DNA from: Vicia villosa
Taxonomy: Eukaryota > Streptophyta > Magnoliopsida > Fabales > Fabaceae
Direction: 5' to 3'
DNA: 64,000 bases
NCBI RefSeq assembly: GCF_029867415.1
Contig: NC_081186.1
Coordinates: 110,300,128 to 110,364,127 of the forward strand
Both the position numbers and the translations under genes were made by a program. Every line of letters starts with the position of its first letter. Position 1 is the first letter of the stretch. Below the pieces are notes generated by a model, which saw only the letters and a list, made by a program, of their open reading frames with translations, searched no databases and had not been told where the DNA came from. Below are positions 11,881 through 23,034 of this stretch, in pieces.

Positions 11881-12270
11881 TTAACTTTGCACACTGTGTG
11901 TTACATGAATCATGAAGAAAAAACACATAGCAACAAGTACAACAATAAGAAACTTCAGCTTCTTCCTTAAATCATCAAGCTGTTTCTTCAAATCTTCCAT
12001 CTTCTTTGTTAAATCTTTCTCCATTTTCCTCATCACATAAACAACTTCTCTGTCCATGACATTTGCTTCTCTTTCGCCACAAAGCTCATCATCCCAATGA
12101 AATAGGTTACAATCATCTTCCCTCCTCCAAAACTTACACTTCCAATACTTTCTTCCAGGATTTGCAGCCGATTTTGAAACAAACATCTTCATGGACATGT
12201 TATGGTCGCATTTAGGAGTAACCTTGTTGTTTGAAGAATTGCACGAATAAGAACAAACTGGGTAACTCAT
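11881..12270 (-). CDS. Small GRF zinc-finger protein with C-terminal membrane segment, inside the MULE
   Basis: A 129-residue intact ORF on the strand opposite to the transposase, between the transposase stop and the right terminus. Residues about 18-63 match the GRF zinc finger layout: a Cys/His start (PKCDH), SxxNPGRKYWKC, a second Cys and a closing FHWDDE. Residues about 85-108 are a charged coiled coil (KKMEDLKKQLDDLRKK), and the last 20 residues form a hydrophobic helix, so a membrane anchor is likely. GRF fingers bind single-stranded nucleic acid in other proteins. Genes of this short form are common in plants and are often transposon-associated. Whether it serves the MULE or is captured cargo cannot be told from here. 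Confidence 0.7.
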   Translation of the reverse strand: MSYPVCSYSCNSSNNKVTPKCDHNMSMKMFVSKSAANPGRKYWKCKFWRREDDCNLFHWDDELCGEREANVMDREVVYVMRKMEKDLTKKMEDLKKQLDDLRKKLKFLIVVLVAMCFFFMIHVTHSVQS

Positions 12271-12559
12271 TCTTGCATATTGGATGAAGAATTAGATGAA
12301 GAAGAAGTATTACAAGAACAAACCGCGCGGATGAAGATAAATTAAAAAAACGGGACTAGAACTAATGGAAGAAAAAGAACGATGGAGAAGAAGGTGAATG
12401 TAACATAGATTTAGGGTTTCCAAGGAAGAAGAAGACATTTATGTGTTAACACTGAAGGGCATTTTTGTCTTTCTACCCTATCTAATACACATGTGGCATT
12501 TAAGTTCTGAAAAAAAATTAAAAAAACGTGACAGATCAGCATTTTTAATGATGTGGCAT

Positions 12560-12676
12560 GGAAAAGGTTTTAAGATGAATTATTTTAAAATGTTGAGGGA
12601 ATTCTTGCAACTTTTTTTTTGCAGGGGGTTTTTCAAATGCGCCCTATATGGCAGGGGGCAAAATAGGTATTAACCC
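12560..12676. repeat. Right terminal inverted repeat of the MULE at 9416
   Basis: Read from the outer end inward it begins GGGTTAATACC and contains a C-rich block and an A-run. The inner limit is approximate because the left copy is outside the window. It resembles, but is not the same as, the TIR at 20698 and 22816. Confidence 0.65.
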
Positions 12677-12685
12677 TATTAAATA

Positions 12686-13365
12686 TATTGGAGTATTATA
12701 AGACAATATTTGATGGGCTTGTATTGTGTTGGTTGAAGTAAGAGTGGGAGGTGTGAATATTAGGCCAAATAAAATAATAGTATTATTTGGTTAAAGTTGA
12801 ATAAAAGAAAAGAATACTTTTTGGCAGCAGAACAGAAAATAAGTGTTTGTGGAGAAGAGAAAGATACGTGGAGTTGCAGAGAAGAGGTTCCGAAAATTGA
12901 CCGTGGAAAGTTGCAAAAAGTGAGAAGAGGAAAATGGTTGGAAGCTATGGCGAAGCTAGGATTCGATCGGAGAATTATAGAGTGGCCTCCAATCCAAGGT
13001 AATGGTGGGGTTCAAATTCTATAATCGGGATTATGATAAATGATATGTGGGATTTCGGGTTGCTGGAATTACTACTCTGCGTTTGGTGTTGGTTGTTGTC
13101 TGTGTTTGGTGTTGTTTGTTGTCTGTGTTTAGTGTTGTTTGTTGTGATGCTCTTGAAATTGATAAGAAATTGGTTCTGTCAATAAAATGTTTTTGCAAAA
13201 GAAAATTGTTCTGTGTTGATTTAGCATGAATTGATGTTATGTAATAATGAATGTTGTGTTAATGGGTCTGATGAAATTATGAATCGATTGAATTTTGGAA
13301 CTAGTAGAAGAAAAAGAAGAAGGAGGTTAATTTTCTGGGAAGAAGGAACATGTGGCGGGGCCCAC
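12686..13365. other. Unassigned sequence between the MULE end and the solo LTR
   Basis: No family recognised. A 76-codon ORF at 12797-13024 (+) rich in Lys/Arg/Glu shows no domain I know and is not counted as a gene. A short GT-rich degenerate repeat (TGTTTGGTGTTG type) lies at 13083-13145. Confidence 0.4.
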
Positions 13366-14546
13366 TGTTGAAAGTATTTTTGGATAAATATTTTCGGTAT
13401 ATATCGTATTCACAGAGATTGGTTTAATGTTACTGCCGTTCTATAGTTGTTTATTTTGAGTGAGAAAAGTAGTTGAATTTGTTGTGTGATTATAACTATG
13501 CTATTAAATCTAAATAATAATTTAAATGCAAATTATGAAAGTTTGTTAACGATTAAAGAGATATGTTGAGCTTTAGGGTTCATCAACCTATTCCTATACA
13601 AGTTGTTAATTAAATCACAATTGAACAATCATTTGAATTATTATCTTCACTTATCCTCAAATATGATTCCATGTCTACAAACCAAATTAGATAGACTTTT
13701 ACCGTTATGAGACTCGATCTCTCCAAATATCAATATCGGTAATAGTAATAAAGAACGATAATTATGAAAACCCAATCACAATTCCATCTCTGCAAATTGA
13801 GATTGAATCAATATAGTAACCTAGGGCAAAAGTTAGACTCTTTTCTTTCGATCAAAGACTCCATAATGATTTAAGATAAAAACAAGGTTTCTTATTGATA
13901 ATAAATTCAAACAATTGTTCATAGGAATTGATCAACGGTATTGTATATTCATAGGCTAACTACTACCTCAAACTCAACAGGAGGAATTTAGCTCTCCATA
14001 GACATGAAGAACACACAAGAATCAATGGAGGAATTCATCTTCATCAATGGAATGTCTTCAATTGGTTAAGAGTCCACCTTCAATTGTTGTTCTTAGCTTC
14101 AGGATCAGATTGCTCTCCTAATTTCGCTCACAGAAAGTCTTTCCAAAAGTCCTCTCCTTATGAGGATTAGGGCTTTTATTTATAGCCTTTTTTCTTTATA
14201 ACGCAATCACCGCGGCGCGTCACGGGCTGGCGAGGCGCGAACCCAAGTCAGAAGGTCTCGCGCGTCTCGCCTATGATTGGCGCGGCTCGCCACTTGCTTT
14301 AGCCCAATTCTTTATGATTCCTCTTCTTCAGAGCTTCTACGCTTGCGTGTTCCTTCGTCTTTGCTCCTTAACCTCAATATCTGCACAAATAACACCCAAA
14401 GTGACACAAGTCGTTCTACAATTAACATCGAACCTCGAAAGTTCAATTCTAACTATAAAATCCTTAAAAATCACAAGATACATTCACTTTTAGCTCAAAA
14501 GGTAGTTAATGTAACACATGAAAACACCATTTATTCACTCCTAACA
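13366..14546 (-). repeat. Solo LTR, 1181 bp, Athila-like, with perfect CCCAC target duplication
   Basis: On the minus strand it starts TGTTAG and ends CTTTCAACA. The five bases before (13361-13365) and after (14547-14551) are both CCCAC, which proves an integration event followed by LTR-LTR recombination. Its terminal 100 bases align with the end of the LTR at 8216-9415, but the bodies differ, so it is a sister family. A TATA box (GGCTATAAATAAAA, minus strand) lies at about 14177-14191, and CG-rich arms (GCGCG/CTCGCG variants) lie at 14208-14290. Confidence 0.9.
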
Positions 14547-14552
14547 CCCACC

Positions 14553-15225
14553 AAGCTAAGGGGTAGGCGCCCCATAAGCCCAGGTTGGGCGCCCCAGATG
14601 AACAAGGGGGTGGGGTGGGCGCCTCTACCAATAGCCTCTACCAAGATGTTATGACGACCTTGGTTTGTTTAACAAGATCATCCTACAACACATGAATATT
14701 TATCTTTACCAAATTGATTTAAATAAAATAAATATTGTTGAAAAAAGTATCTACATACAATCCTTTGAGCCACTTCGCGCGTAGCATCTGATGTGTACTT
14801 TCCGTCTTTTCTTTGGCGTGCCCTCTTCTATTTCTCGTGTCGTCATGGTGGAGATGGAGTGTGATCAAGACTTATAGAACCTCCCAGCTCTTTTCCTCCA
14901 TTTGTTTTCTTTTTTCTTCAATCAAATTTTTTTCAAGTCTTTGATATCCTCCACGAGACAATGTGGATAGATATTTCTAGCTCGATTTTCCTTTACTTTT
15001 TTACTCTCTTCCAAGACTTGGGAGTGTTGCGAGACTCTACAAATTTCTCCCAAGTAGCTTTGTCAATAAATGAATATACCTCGTATGGAGGCTGTTCTTT
15101 ATTTTCTCCATTTGTAATATAATCATGGGTGAGTTGTGTCTTAAACTCACTCCAACGCCCACCATAATAAGCAAGCATTTTCTTTTTCACGTACTTATCA
15201 TTTGGAGTAACAATGAACACATCCT
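14553..15225 (-). pseudogene. CACTA (En/Spm) element transposase_24-type ORF fragment
   Basis: On the minus strand, residues from 15220 downward read GGRWSEFKTQLTHDYI, then EVYSFIDKATWEKFVESRNT, then, after frame changes, a PHC..GGYD-like segment and VEAIG near 14620. This order is the conserved core of the plant Ptta/En/Spm (PF03004-type) protein of CACTA transposons. Only the first 75 codons (15220-14993) remain open; the rest needs frame shifts. The solo LTR at 13366 sits at the distal edge. A second relic of the same family is at 41513-42290. Confidence 0.7.
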
Positions 15226-15983
15226 ATGTTTACACAATAGAGATGTTATTAGTATTGCACAAAAAATATACTTGTAAAACAAATGATAGAATACAAAAAT
15301 AAATACCGTAATATCGGTCCATAGGTCGTTCTTGAAAGAGTTTTGATGAATATCAACTTGAAAATCGCTTAAGATTTTTTGCGAAATGACGAACTGACGT
15401 TTGAGTGTTGATAGGTAAATGAAAAGTTAGAAACTAGATATAGTAGTACTTTGAAGTATTTCCTGCAAAATAAGTGTCATGTCGGTTTTACACAAAAACG
15501 ATTATTAAAAATATGAAATATAAAAAAAAAAACTTCATAGCGCCATATTTTGAGAATTCATTTCTAAGATATACCACGTCGGTTATTTCAAAAAACCGAG
15601 GAGTTTAAGTATATCAAATAAAATATTAAAATAATATTTTGAAATTAGTATTATGAAATTCTTAATGCAAAATATTTTACTTCTCAGTTGGAACAAATAA
15701 AAAATAAAAATAAAAAGCTTCATTGAAAAGGCGCCAAGTAAAAAATATCTATTAAACAATTGAAAAAAAAAATGCAGCAACTAAATGTCGAAGCGAGATT
15801 CTTTATTGCTAACTTATCTCAGTTTTACTAAATAATCGAGGCCTACAAATTTTTATTAGAAAAAATGAAACATGACACTTCCCAAAACTTATTCCCTCAT
15901 TTTTTTTTCATCGTTCGAGATGTAAATTTTGTCGTAAAAACGTTATTTGTTATACTGCCACACTGCCATCACACTCATTATTT
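15226..15983. other. AT-rich remnant upstream of the CACTA ORF fragment
   Basis: No ORF. Pieces such as AGCGCCATATTTTGAGAATTC (here cut to the first 20 bases: AGCGCCATATTTTGAGAATT) have a counterpart near 42855, so it probably belongs to the same CACTA family. Short TCGGTT/CCGAG inverted pieces recur here and at 42960-43250. Confidence 0.4.
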
Positions 15984-17365
15984 TTGGCTCTTAAAGTTGA
16001 AACGCACAACCATATTATTATGATTTTGATTATTCCTCATGCAATTCCAACGTACGACCACATAATTATGATTTTGTTTCAAACAACAAAATCCAAGTCA
16101 AGAAATAGTTCGGTGCATTGCATACCACAAGTTCATTGCCACAAGTTCATACAAAATATATCACTCAAAGACTATTATAAAACGGAAAGTAAAGAGGTGG
16201 TGCAGTGCAGTGCATACCACAAGTTCATACATGGATTCAATTTGTGAGTTTTCAGTATGTCAAACATCGAAAAAAAACTACATGATAGCTATATCAATGA
16301 TGTTCTAGAATAATTGAAATGAGAATTGTGGAAGCTAATATATCACTATGATAAGTACAGTGACATGAGATAAGTTTAAACAAAAAACTATTTGAGATGC
16401 ATTCTTTGATTATGAAATTTGTTGTGTGGTTATAATCACCATAGCTTCTAATTAAAGTACTGATCCTCGTCATAGGGGTGGGAATAGGCTAGGCTAGGCT
16501 TTATAAGGCCTGGGCCTGGCCTACGATAAACTTACAAGGCCTGAGCCTGGCCTATGGCCTACTATAGGCTCGTTTTTTCAGCCTGGCCTGACCTTTTTAA
16601 AAGCCTGGCCTGGCCTGAAAGCCTATTTAAAAGCCTCTTTCTTATTAATGTTTTCAATTAATTCATATTACTTAAGAAGTCTTATAGGTCGCATATATAT
16701 GAACATTTAGACCGACCTATTTAGCATTTTTTCTAATATATATGCATATATAGACCAATCTATTTAACATTTTTTCTAATATATATGCATATATAGGCTA
16801 ACCTATTTAAACTAATTTTAATATATATATGAAAATATAGGTCGGCCTACAAGGCTTTATAGGCTTTTTTAATAGCCTAGGCCTGGCCTATTTTATTAAA
16901 TAGGCTTTTAAAAAAGCCCAAGCCTAGCCTTTTTATTAAATAGGCCTGGTCTGGCCTGGCCTTAAGTAGGCTAGGCTATAGGCCCCTGTAGGCCGGCCTG
17001 GCCTATTCCCACCCCTAATCCTCGAGTATGGTCTATTGCACACAAAGCGACATCGAGTTGGTGCTTTCTTAAAAGAAATTTATGAGAGTAGTGATAAATT
17101 GTTAACACCACCCTAAATGTGTGCTTCTTTGTTTCCTTCTTCCTCTTTTCTTGACAATCAATGTTCATTACTTTTTAGATTTGTCATAATCTTTCAATCA
17201 CTTTTTGTATTTCATATACCAGCACTAATGCAATATAAAATACCAGCACTTTTCGTATTTCATAATCAACTTAAAAGGATTGATTCCAACAACAGTAAAA
17301 TGGTTATAATGTTATTATTGGCAGGTAACTATATCATGACTATTCATTGCATGTAGTTGAACATT
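15984..17365. repeat. Duplicated segment, copy A
   Basis: Matches 23035-24885 (copy B) over several blocks, for example around ACAAAATCCAAGTCAAGA, GCATACCACAAGTTCA, and CTCGAGTATGGTCTATTGCA, in the same order and orientation. Copy A carries a MITE (16471-17017) that copy B lacks. No coding capacity or named family recognised; it could be a dispersed repeat or an old tandem duplication split by later insertions. Confidence 0.7.
16471..17017. mobile_element. hAT-like non-autonomous element (MITE), 547 bp
   Basis: Inverted ends TAGGGGTGGGAATAGGC and GCCTATTCCCACCCCTA. Flanks ATCCTCGT (16463-16470) and ATCCTCGA (17018-17025) form an 8-bp target duplication with one mismatch, the hAT length. Copy B of the surrounding segment has the uninterrupted site ATCCTCGAGTATGG near 24570, which confirms insertion. 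The interior is built of GGCCTGGCCT-type runs and two to three direct repeats with TATATGCATATATAG. Confidence 0.85.
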
Positions 17366-17984
17366 TTGATCTTATATTGTGTTTTTAGGATTGTACCAAT
17401 TCTGCACTTAGTGTAAAAATTGGCTTGTCATATTCAGCCCAACTTATTTAAAAAAAAAGTTCACGGTCGCGCTGTGATCGCATTAAATCTTTTGCGATTT
17501 TGGTCGGTACAGGTGTTTCGATATTGATTGTGGTTATTATGGAGTGAATTAACCACAATTTATACTTTAACATAAAATTATGATAATGTGCTAATACAAT
17601 TTTGTCGTAGGCGTTTTGTAATTGCGGACCGTTTTTGAAAACCCTGATCTTCATTTATGTCTCCAATTTAGCATCAAAAGTTATTCTTTTGAAATTCCTT
17701 CTAGTTCAAGTTACTTTTCAACTAGAAAAACAAACCAAAGAGAACTAGCACTTGAATCAAACATTTTCAATTTTTTCAAAAACGAATTGAATCAAAATTA
17801 TTAATTTGATATATCGGTTCGGAATTCTAAGCAATATCAAATTGTTAGATGATAGTTTTTTTCAAATCGAACAATTTGTTAAAAAATCAAACAATTATAC
17901 TTTTTTCAATTTTTTAAATAGAAAATTTAAACTTGTTTTAAGTTTTTTTTTTTTTAATTTTTTATTCGATTCAATTTTAGTTTA
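17366..17984. other. AT-rich stretch without recognised features
   Basis: I see no gene, terminal repeat or tandem array in it. Confidence 0.4.
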
Positions 17985-20219
17985 GGGAACATTGTTGCTG
18001 GTGATGTTGTATCAGTTGAGTTTAATAATGATGCAATAAAACTCTGGCATATGCATATAGAGTTATGCAAGTATTGTATACTTGAGAAACAGTGTCATGT
18101 TCAGTTCAAGACTGGAGAGGAAAAACATAAGAAATTTTACTATTTTAGACTATGTACATTCAGATGCATGGGGGACTACCAAAGATGTTTCCATGGGTGG
18201 TTACAGGTATTTTCTGACATTCACAATGATTTTTTTCGCAAGGTTTGAGTGTATTTCTTGAAACACAAATCTGAAGTCTTTACCATATTCAAGTTGTCGA
18301 AGGTAAGGGTAGAGAATAAAACATGCAAAAAAATCAAGTATTTGAGATCAGATAATGGGACACAGTACACAGGTTTGAATTTTAAGAGGTTTTATGAAGA
18401 ACATAGTATTCAAACACATGTTTTAGTTTGCAAGACATCATAACAAAATGGTATGGCAGAGAGAATGAATAGGTACTTAACTGAAAGGGCAAGATGTCTT
18501 TAGTTAAATGCTAGACAATCAAAAAGTTTTTGGACAGAGGCAGTTATCATGACGTGTTATCTTATCAATAAATCACCACGAGTTTCATTGAAGTGGAAGG
18601 CTGCATAAGAGGTATGGACATGTAATCATGTCTATCTTGATAATTTAAGGATTTTTTAGTGTCCGGCTTATGTGCATATATCCAATGAAGATCGATTCAG
18701 CAAATATTTTATTTTTGATGAGAAGTTAATGTTAAAGATGGTACTCAACAAATATTTTATTTTTGATGAGAAGTTAAAGTTGAAGCAGTCAGTTGAAACA
18801 TATGTATCAACATCTAAAGAACTAACCTCCATGAAACAGGTGATTCAGGTGGATGTTGATCCGCCACCAATGGATAATTTGTAGATAGTGTCTACACAAC
18901 AGGAGGAACCAGACTCTGATACTGAAACTGACCATGAACCTGAATTTTTAGGTGGAGTACAAGATTATATTCTAGTATGTGACATAGAGCACCGTTCAAC
19001 CAAACCACCAGAAAGATACAGGTATGAAGACTTCGCAACCTATGCCCTTCTTACTAGTTATGGAGACCATTCAACTTTTCGAGAAGCTATAACTATCTAA
19101 GAGAAAGATAAGTGGATGGGTGCGATGGTGGATAAGATGGGGTCCTTAAGAAAAAGCAGACATGGGAGCTTGTTCAGCTTCCTAAGGGAAAATGGGACAT
19201 CGATTGTAAGTGAGTGTTCAAGAGAAAACCAACATGAATAGAACAAGAATGGGAAAAGTTTAAGGCTTGTTTTTTAGCAAAGGGGTAATCACAACAGAAG
19301 AGGATTTATTTTGATAAGATTTTTCTCTGGTCATCAGACAAACTTCTATCAGGGTAGTATTAGCCTTGATAGTCAGCTAAGACATGCATTTAGAGCATAT
19401 GGATGTGAAAACAATATTTCTACATGATAATATAGATGATCAAATTTACATGGAGCATCTAGAGGGGTTCAAGGTTACTGGATATGGCAGACTAGTTTGT
19501 AAATTGAAGAGGTTTTTGTATAAACAGTCTCCAAGGCAATGGTATAAGCACTTTGATTTAGATATGCTTAAGATTGAATATTAAAGGTGTGAGTGTGACT
19601 GCTATGTCTATGTTAGGAGCCTTGATGATGGCTATTTTATTTTTCTATTCTTGTATGCTGACAATATGATGATTTCTGCTAATCATTTAGATGATGTAAA
19701 AGAACTGAAAATCATTTTTGGAAAGAAGTTTGGCATGAAAGACTTAGGCGCCACTAAGATTCTTGATATGGAAATTCACAGAGATAAGAGTGCTAGAAAA
19801 GTACGACTCTCTCAAAAAAAAAAATATTTTAAAAAGGTGTTAGACAAGTTTGGCATGAGTAATTCGAAAGTTGTGAGAACACCACTGGCGAATCACTTTA
19901 AACTCTCATTGTGATAGTCAGAGTGCCATTTATTTGACAGACAATCAAGTGTATCATGCCAAGACAAAACATATTGATGTGAGGTTTCACAATATCAAAG
20001 ATTTACTTGCATCTGAAGAAATATTTCTTGAAAATGTTCATACTTCAAGGAATGCAGCCGAAATGTTGAACAAGTGAGTCATCAGTAACAAGTTTAGACA
20101 TTGCTTGGACTTGTTACATGTTTCTCAGTGTTATGTAGAAGGTGTATCTCTCTAGTTGTAGGGATGAATCGTCATGCAAGAAGTCTTCATAGGGATTCAA
20201 TATTCGTCAAGATGGAAAT
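17985..20219 (+). pseudogene. Ty1/copia polyprotein remnant (GAG-pre-integrase to RNase H)
   Basis: Conserved order of a copia pol can be followed through many stops and frame changes: LWHMHI and CILEKQ of the pre-integrase zinc region (about 18040-18120), the integrase core with YLRSDNGTQY (about 18330) and NGMAERMN (about 18450), reverse transcriptase with DVKTIFLHD (19390) and LYADNMMI (19650, in place of YVDDM-type), KKFGMKDLG (19730), and RNase H with CDSQSAIYL and TKHIDVRFH (19915-19990). The 5' LTR and gag are missing. Confidence 0.85.
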
Positions 20220-20356
20220 TGTTGAGTATGTCTTATATATTGTTGAAATAATTATTTATAGTTTGAGAGTATAACTCATATTGTTGAGATAATTAAGAGT
20301 AGAGATAAGTGTTTGTTGAAGGAACTTATATATTGTAACACTATAATACAATCAAT
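20220..20356 (+). repeat. 3' LTR (short) of the copia remnant
   Basis: Follows a purine-rich run (AAGATGGAAAT) and starts TGTTGAGTATG. It ends near AATACAATCA; the exact end is uncertain because no left LTR is present for comparison. Confidence 0.5.
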
Positions 20357-20688
20357 TCATATGACATAAATAAAATAAACTATAGTTATTCTATAATCAT
20401 AAAGGTATGCACCATAAGTCAAACTGTGTTAACAAAACTAGATCGTGTCAATTATCTTTTTACTTTTCTTTTATCTTTAATCTTCTATACTATTTCCTGT
20501 TATAACATCCCACCTAAATACTAGTTGAACATTGTCCATAGCATGCACCTAGATAGAATGTCCGTCCTCTTTGATTTAAAGAAGATTACATATTCATTCT
20601 AAAAAAGTTAGAGTTTGTATCAATCTTGCACTAAAAAAAAGTAAATGAAATGATTATTAGAATCACCTTAACTAACTTGAGCGAATTA
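20357..20688. other. Unassigned sequence
   Basis: About 330 bases with no recognised gene or repeat, ending at the target duplication of the next element. Confidence 0.4.
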
Positions 20689-20929
20689 AAAATAAAATGG
20701 TTAAATATACGATGCCCCCTGCCAATAGGGCGAGTTTTGATTTTGCCCCCTGAAGTTTTTTTTTTGTAAACCACCCCCTATAAAACAAAGATTCTGTTTT
20801 CAGAAGCCCCTATCCCTTGTGGAAGAATCGAACCCACAACCCCTTTGTTAGATTTATTGCCCGTTTCCACTAGACTGATTAGTCTTTTATGTTTTATAAT
20901 GAAACTGAAGTATATAAGTATATTATGTG

Positions 20930-20970
20930 TAATAAGTTATATATATATATATATATATATATAATAATAA

Positions 20971-21008
<38 letters not shown>

Positions 21009-22080
21009 CGTTAACATATTTTTAATATATAATATAAGTTTATATATATGTTTTAATGTAATAACATTTTATAAACTAATAATTAACGTTTTATACTATA
21101 AGTTTTATATTAACTAATTAATAATATATACTGTAAGTTTTATATATACTATAAGTTTTATATTAACTAATAAATAGTATATACTGTAAGTTAATAATAT
21201 ATACTACATTTATAAAATAACAAAATTTTATAAATTAATATTTTATAAAGTAACATTTTTATAAACTACATTTATTCATGTTCTAACGCATTTTATAAAT
21301 TAACATTTATTTTGTTTTATACTAAATTTTTTTATATTAACGTTAATTTATATATTTTTTTTATAAATGAACAAATAAATAAATTTTTGAATATCATTTA
21401 AAAACAAACATTTTTATAAAATACATTTTATTCATTTTTACAAACATTTAACGTTAATATATATATGTGTTATAATATGAAGTTATAATACATATGAGAC
21501 TAACATTAGTATATTGGAAACTAACATTTTGAAATTAACATTAGTATGTATATTAATATGTACTAAATTATATATATTGGAAACTGACCTTAATATATTG
21601 GAATATTAATTTAATATAATATTAATTTTATTAAATAATACTATGAAATAATACATTAACGTTTTTTTCAAAAACATTAATATATTAACGTTTTTTTTAT
21701 AATATATTAATGTTTTTATAATACATTAATGTTTTTTTAATTATATATTAACGTTTTTTTATAATATATTAATAATGTTTTTAATATGTATAATTATTGT
21801 TTAGTTTTTTTAATTATTAATTATTGTTCAGTTTTTTAATTATTAATTATTGTTAGTTTATATTTATATATTATATAAAATATTAATTAGGGTTAGTTTA
21901 TAAAAATGATAGCTAAAACGTAAGTAATATGCAACTACCAGGCATCCTTCAAATTAACGTTATATTAAATTGGTTGGAGATGTCAATAAAACGTAAGTAA
22001 TATATATTAAATTGGTTGAAGCAAATTAACGTTATATTATATATTAAATTGTGTTTGAAACGAAAAAAAATCAAAAAGAT
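20930..22080. repeat. AT-rich interior of the non-autonomous MULE, with two (TA)n runs
   Basis: (TA)n runs at about 20940-20963 and 20977-21005, then degenerate ATTAACGTT/TATATA words repeated many times. No ORF. Confidence 0.7.
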
Positions 22081-22131
22081 GTAACAGTTCAGTTGGTGGA
22101 AGATGGATGATGGCAACATGCAAGGACCAGG

Positions 22132-22692
22132 TTCGATTTCTGGGTTTGATAGATTTTTTGAATGATTTTTGCTTATTAAACATAGTAAGCAAGTCCAGTC
22201 AGCCAAACAAGAAATTCAACTGCCCAGTCAGCAAAATCTCCCACGTCCAGTCAGCCAAACAAGGGATAGGGTTCGATTCCTGGGTTTGACAGATTTTTTT
22301 GACAGATTTTTTGAATGATTTTTGCTTATTAAACATAGTAAGCAAGTCCAGTCAGCCAAACAAGAAATTCAACTGCCCAGTCAGCAAAATCTCCCACGTC
22401 CAGTCAGCCAAACAAGGGATAGGGTTCGATTCCTGGGTTTGACAGATTTTTTGAATGATTTTTGCTTATTAAACATAGTAAGCAAGTCCAGTCAGCCAAA
22501 CAAGAAATTCAACTGCCCAGTCAGCAAAATCTCCCACGTCCAGTCAGCCAAACAAGGGATAGGGTTCGATTCCTGGGTTTGACAGATTTTTTGAATGATT
22601 TTTGCTTATTAAACATAGTAAGCAAGTCCAGTCAGCCAAACAAGAAATTCAACTGCCCAGTCAGCAAAATCTCCCACGTCCAGTCAGCCAAA
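22132..22692 (+). repeat. Tandem array of a 140-bp unit, about four copies
   Basis: The landmark GTCCAGTCAGCCAAACAAGA recurs at 22193, 22346, 22486 and 22626, giving spacings of 153, 140 and 140 bp; the first unit has a 13-bp internal duplication (TTTTTTGACAGAT). Each unit includes GGTTCGATTCCTGGGTT, which looks like a tRNA B-box. Because 140 is not a multiple of three, the ORFs seen across it drift in frame and are not genes. Confidence 0.9.
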
Positions 22693-22825
22693 CAAGAGAT
22701 AGGGGCTTCTGAAAACAGAATCTTTGTTTTATAGGAGACGATTTACAAAAAAAAAACTTCAGGGGGGCAAAATCAAAACTCGCCATAGTGGCAGGGGGGC
22801 ATCGTATATTTAACCCAAAATAAAA

Positions 22826-23034
22826 GGTAAATTTGATGTCCTGTTGCTTGATTTATGCTGGTCAACAACAAATAAAAGACAATTATTTATTTGAAGATCT
22901 AGACAAAGTTATAGGTGACGACAATGACCATATTCAAGCATATGTAGTGAAGACAAACAATACCATCCAAAGTTGAATGCTATGAACAAAGCAAATGAAT
23001 TAAACCTATAATCACCTAAAGTTTGATGCAACAA
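22826..23034. other. Unassigned spacer
   Basis: No feature recognised between the MULE and segment copy B. Confidence 0.4.

Larger units (their letters stand above)
9416..12676 (+). mobile_element. MULE DNA transposon, right-hand part (left part displaced by the Athila insertion)
   Basis: Contains the 3' two thirds of a MuDR-type transposase gene, an antisense zf-GRF gene and a right terminus that reads inward GGGTTAATACC, then a C-rich block (GCCCCCTGCC). The end at 12676 is followed by TATTAAATA, the expected 9-bp target duplication; its partner is outside the window. The same GGGTTAA plus C-rich layout marks the non-autonomous MULE at 20698-22816. Confidence 0.8.
20698..22816. mobile_element. 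Non-autonomous MULE, 2119 bp, with about 124-bp TIRs and 9-bp TSD
   Basis: Both ends read inward (T/G)GGTTAAATATACGATG followed by a C-rich block, GAGTTTTGATTTTGCCCC, an A/T run, ATAAAACAAAGATTC and TTCAGAAGCCCCTAT. The repeats are 20698-20819 and 22693-22816. Flanks are AAAATAAAA at 20689-20697 and at 22817-22825, identical 9-bp duplications. The interior has no transposase: an extremely AT-rich 1.1-kb part and a tandem array. Confidence 0.93.

Noticed and set aside
22132..22290. tRNA gene (GGTTCGATTCC B-box)
   Set aside because: No cloverleaf or A-box could be placed around it; only the B-box-like word is present.
22132..22692. Possible CRISPR-like array (regularly spaced repeats)
   Set aside because: The repeat is a continuous 140-bp tandem unit without unique spacers, in a plant genome inside a DNA transposon.
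22107..22734. Three overlapping ORFs of 60-90 codons with the same peptide
   Set aside because: They are translations of a 140-bp tandem repeat inside a non-autonomous MULE; no start context, no domain, and unit length is not a multiple of three.
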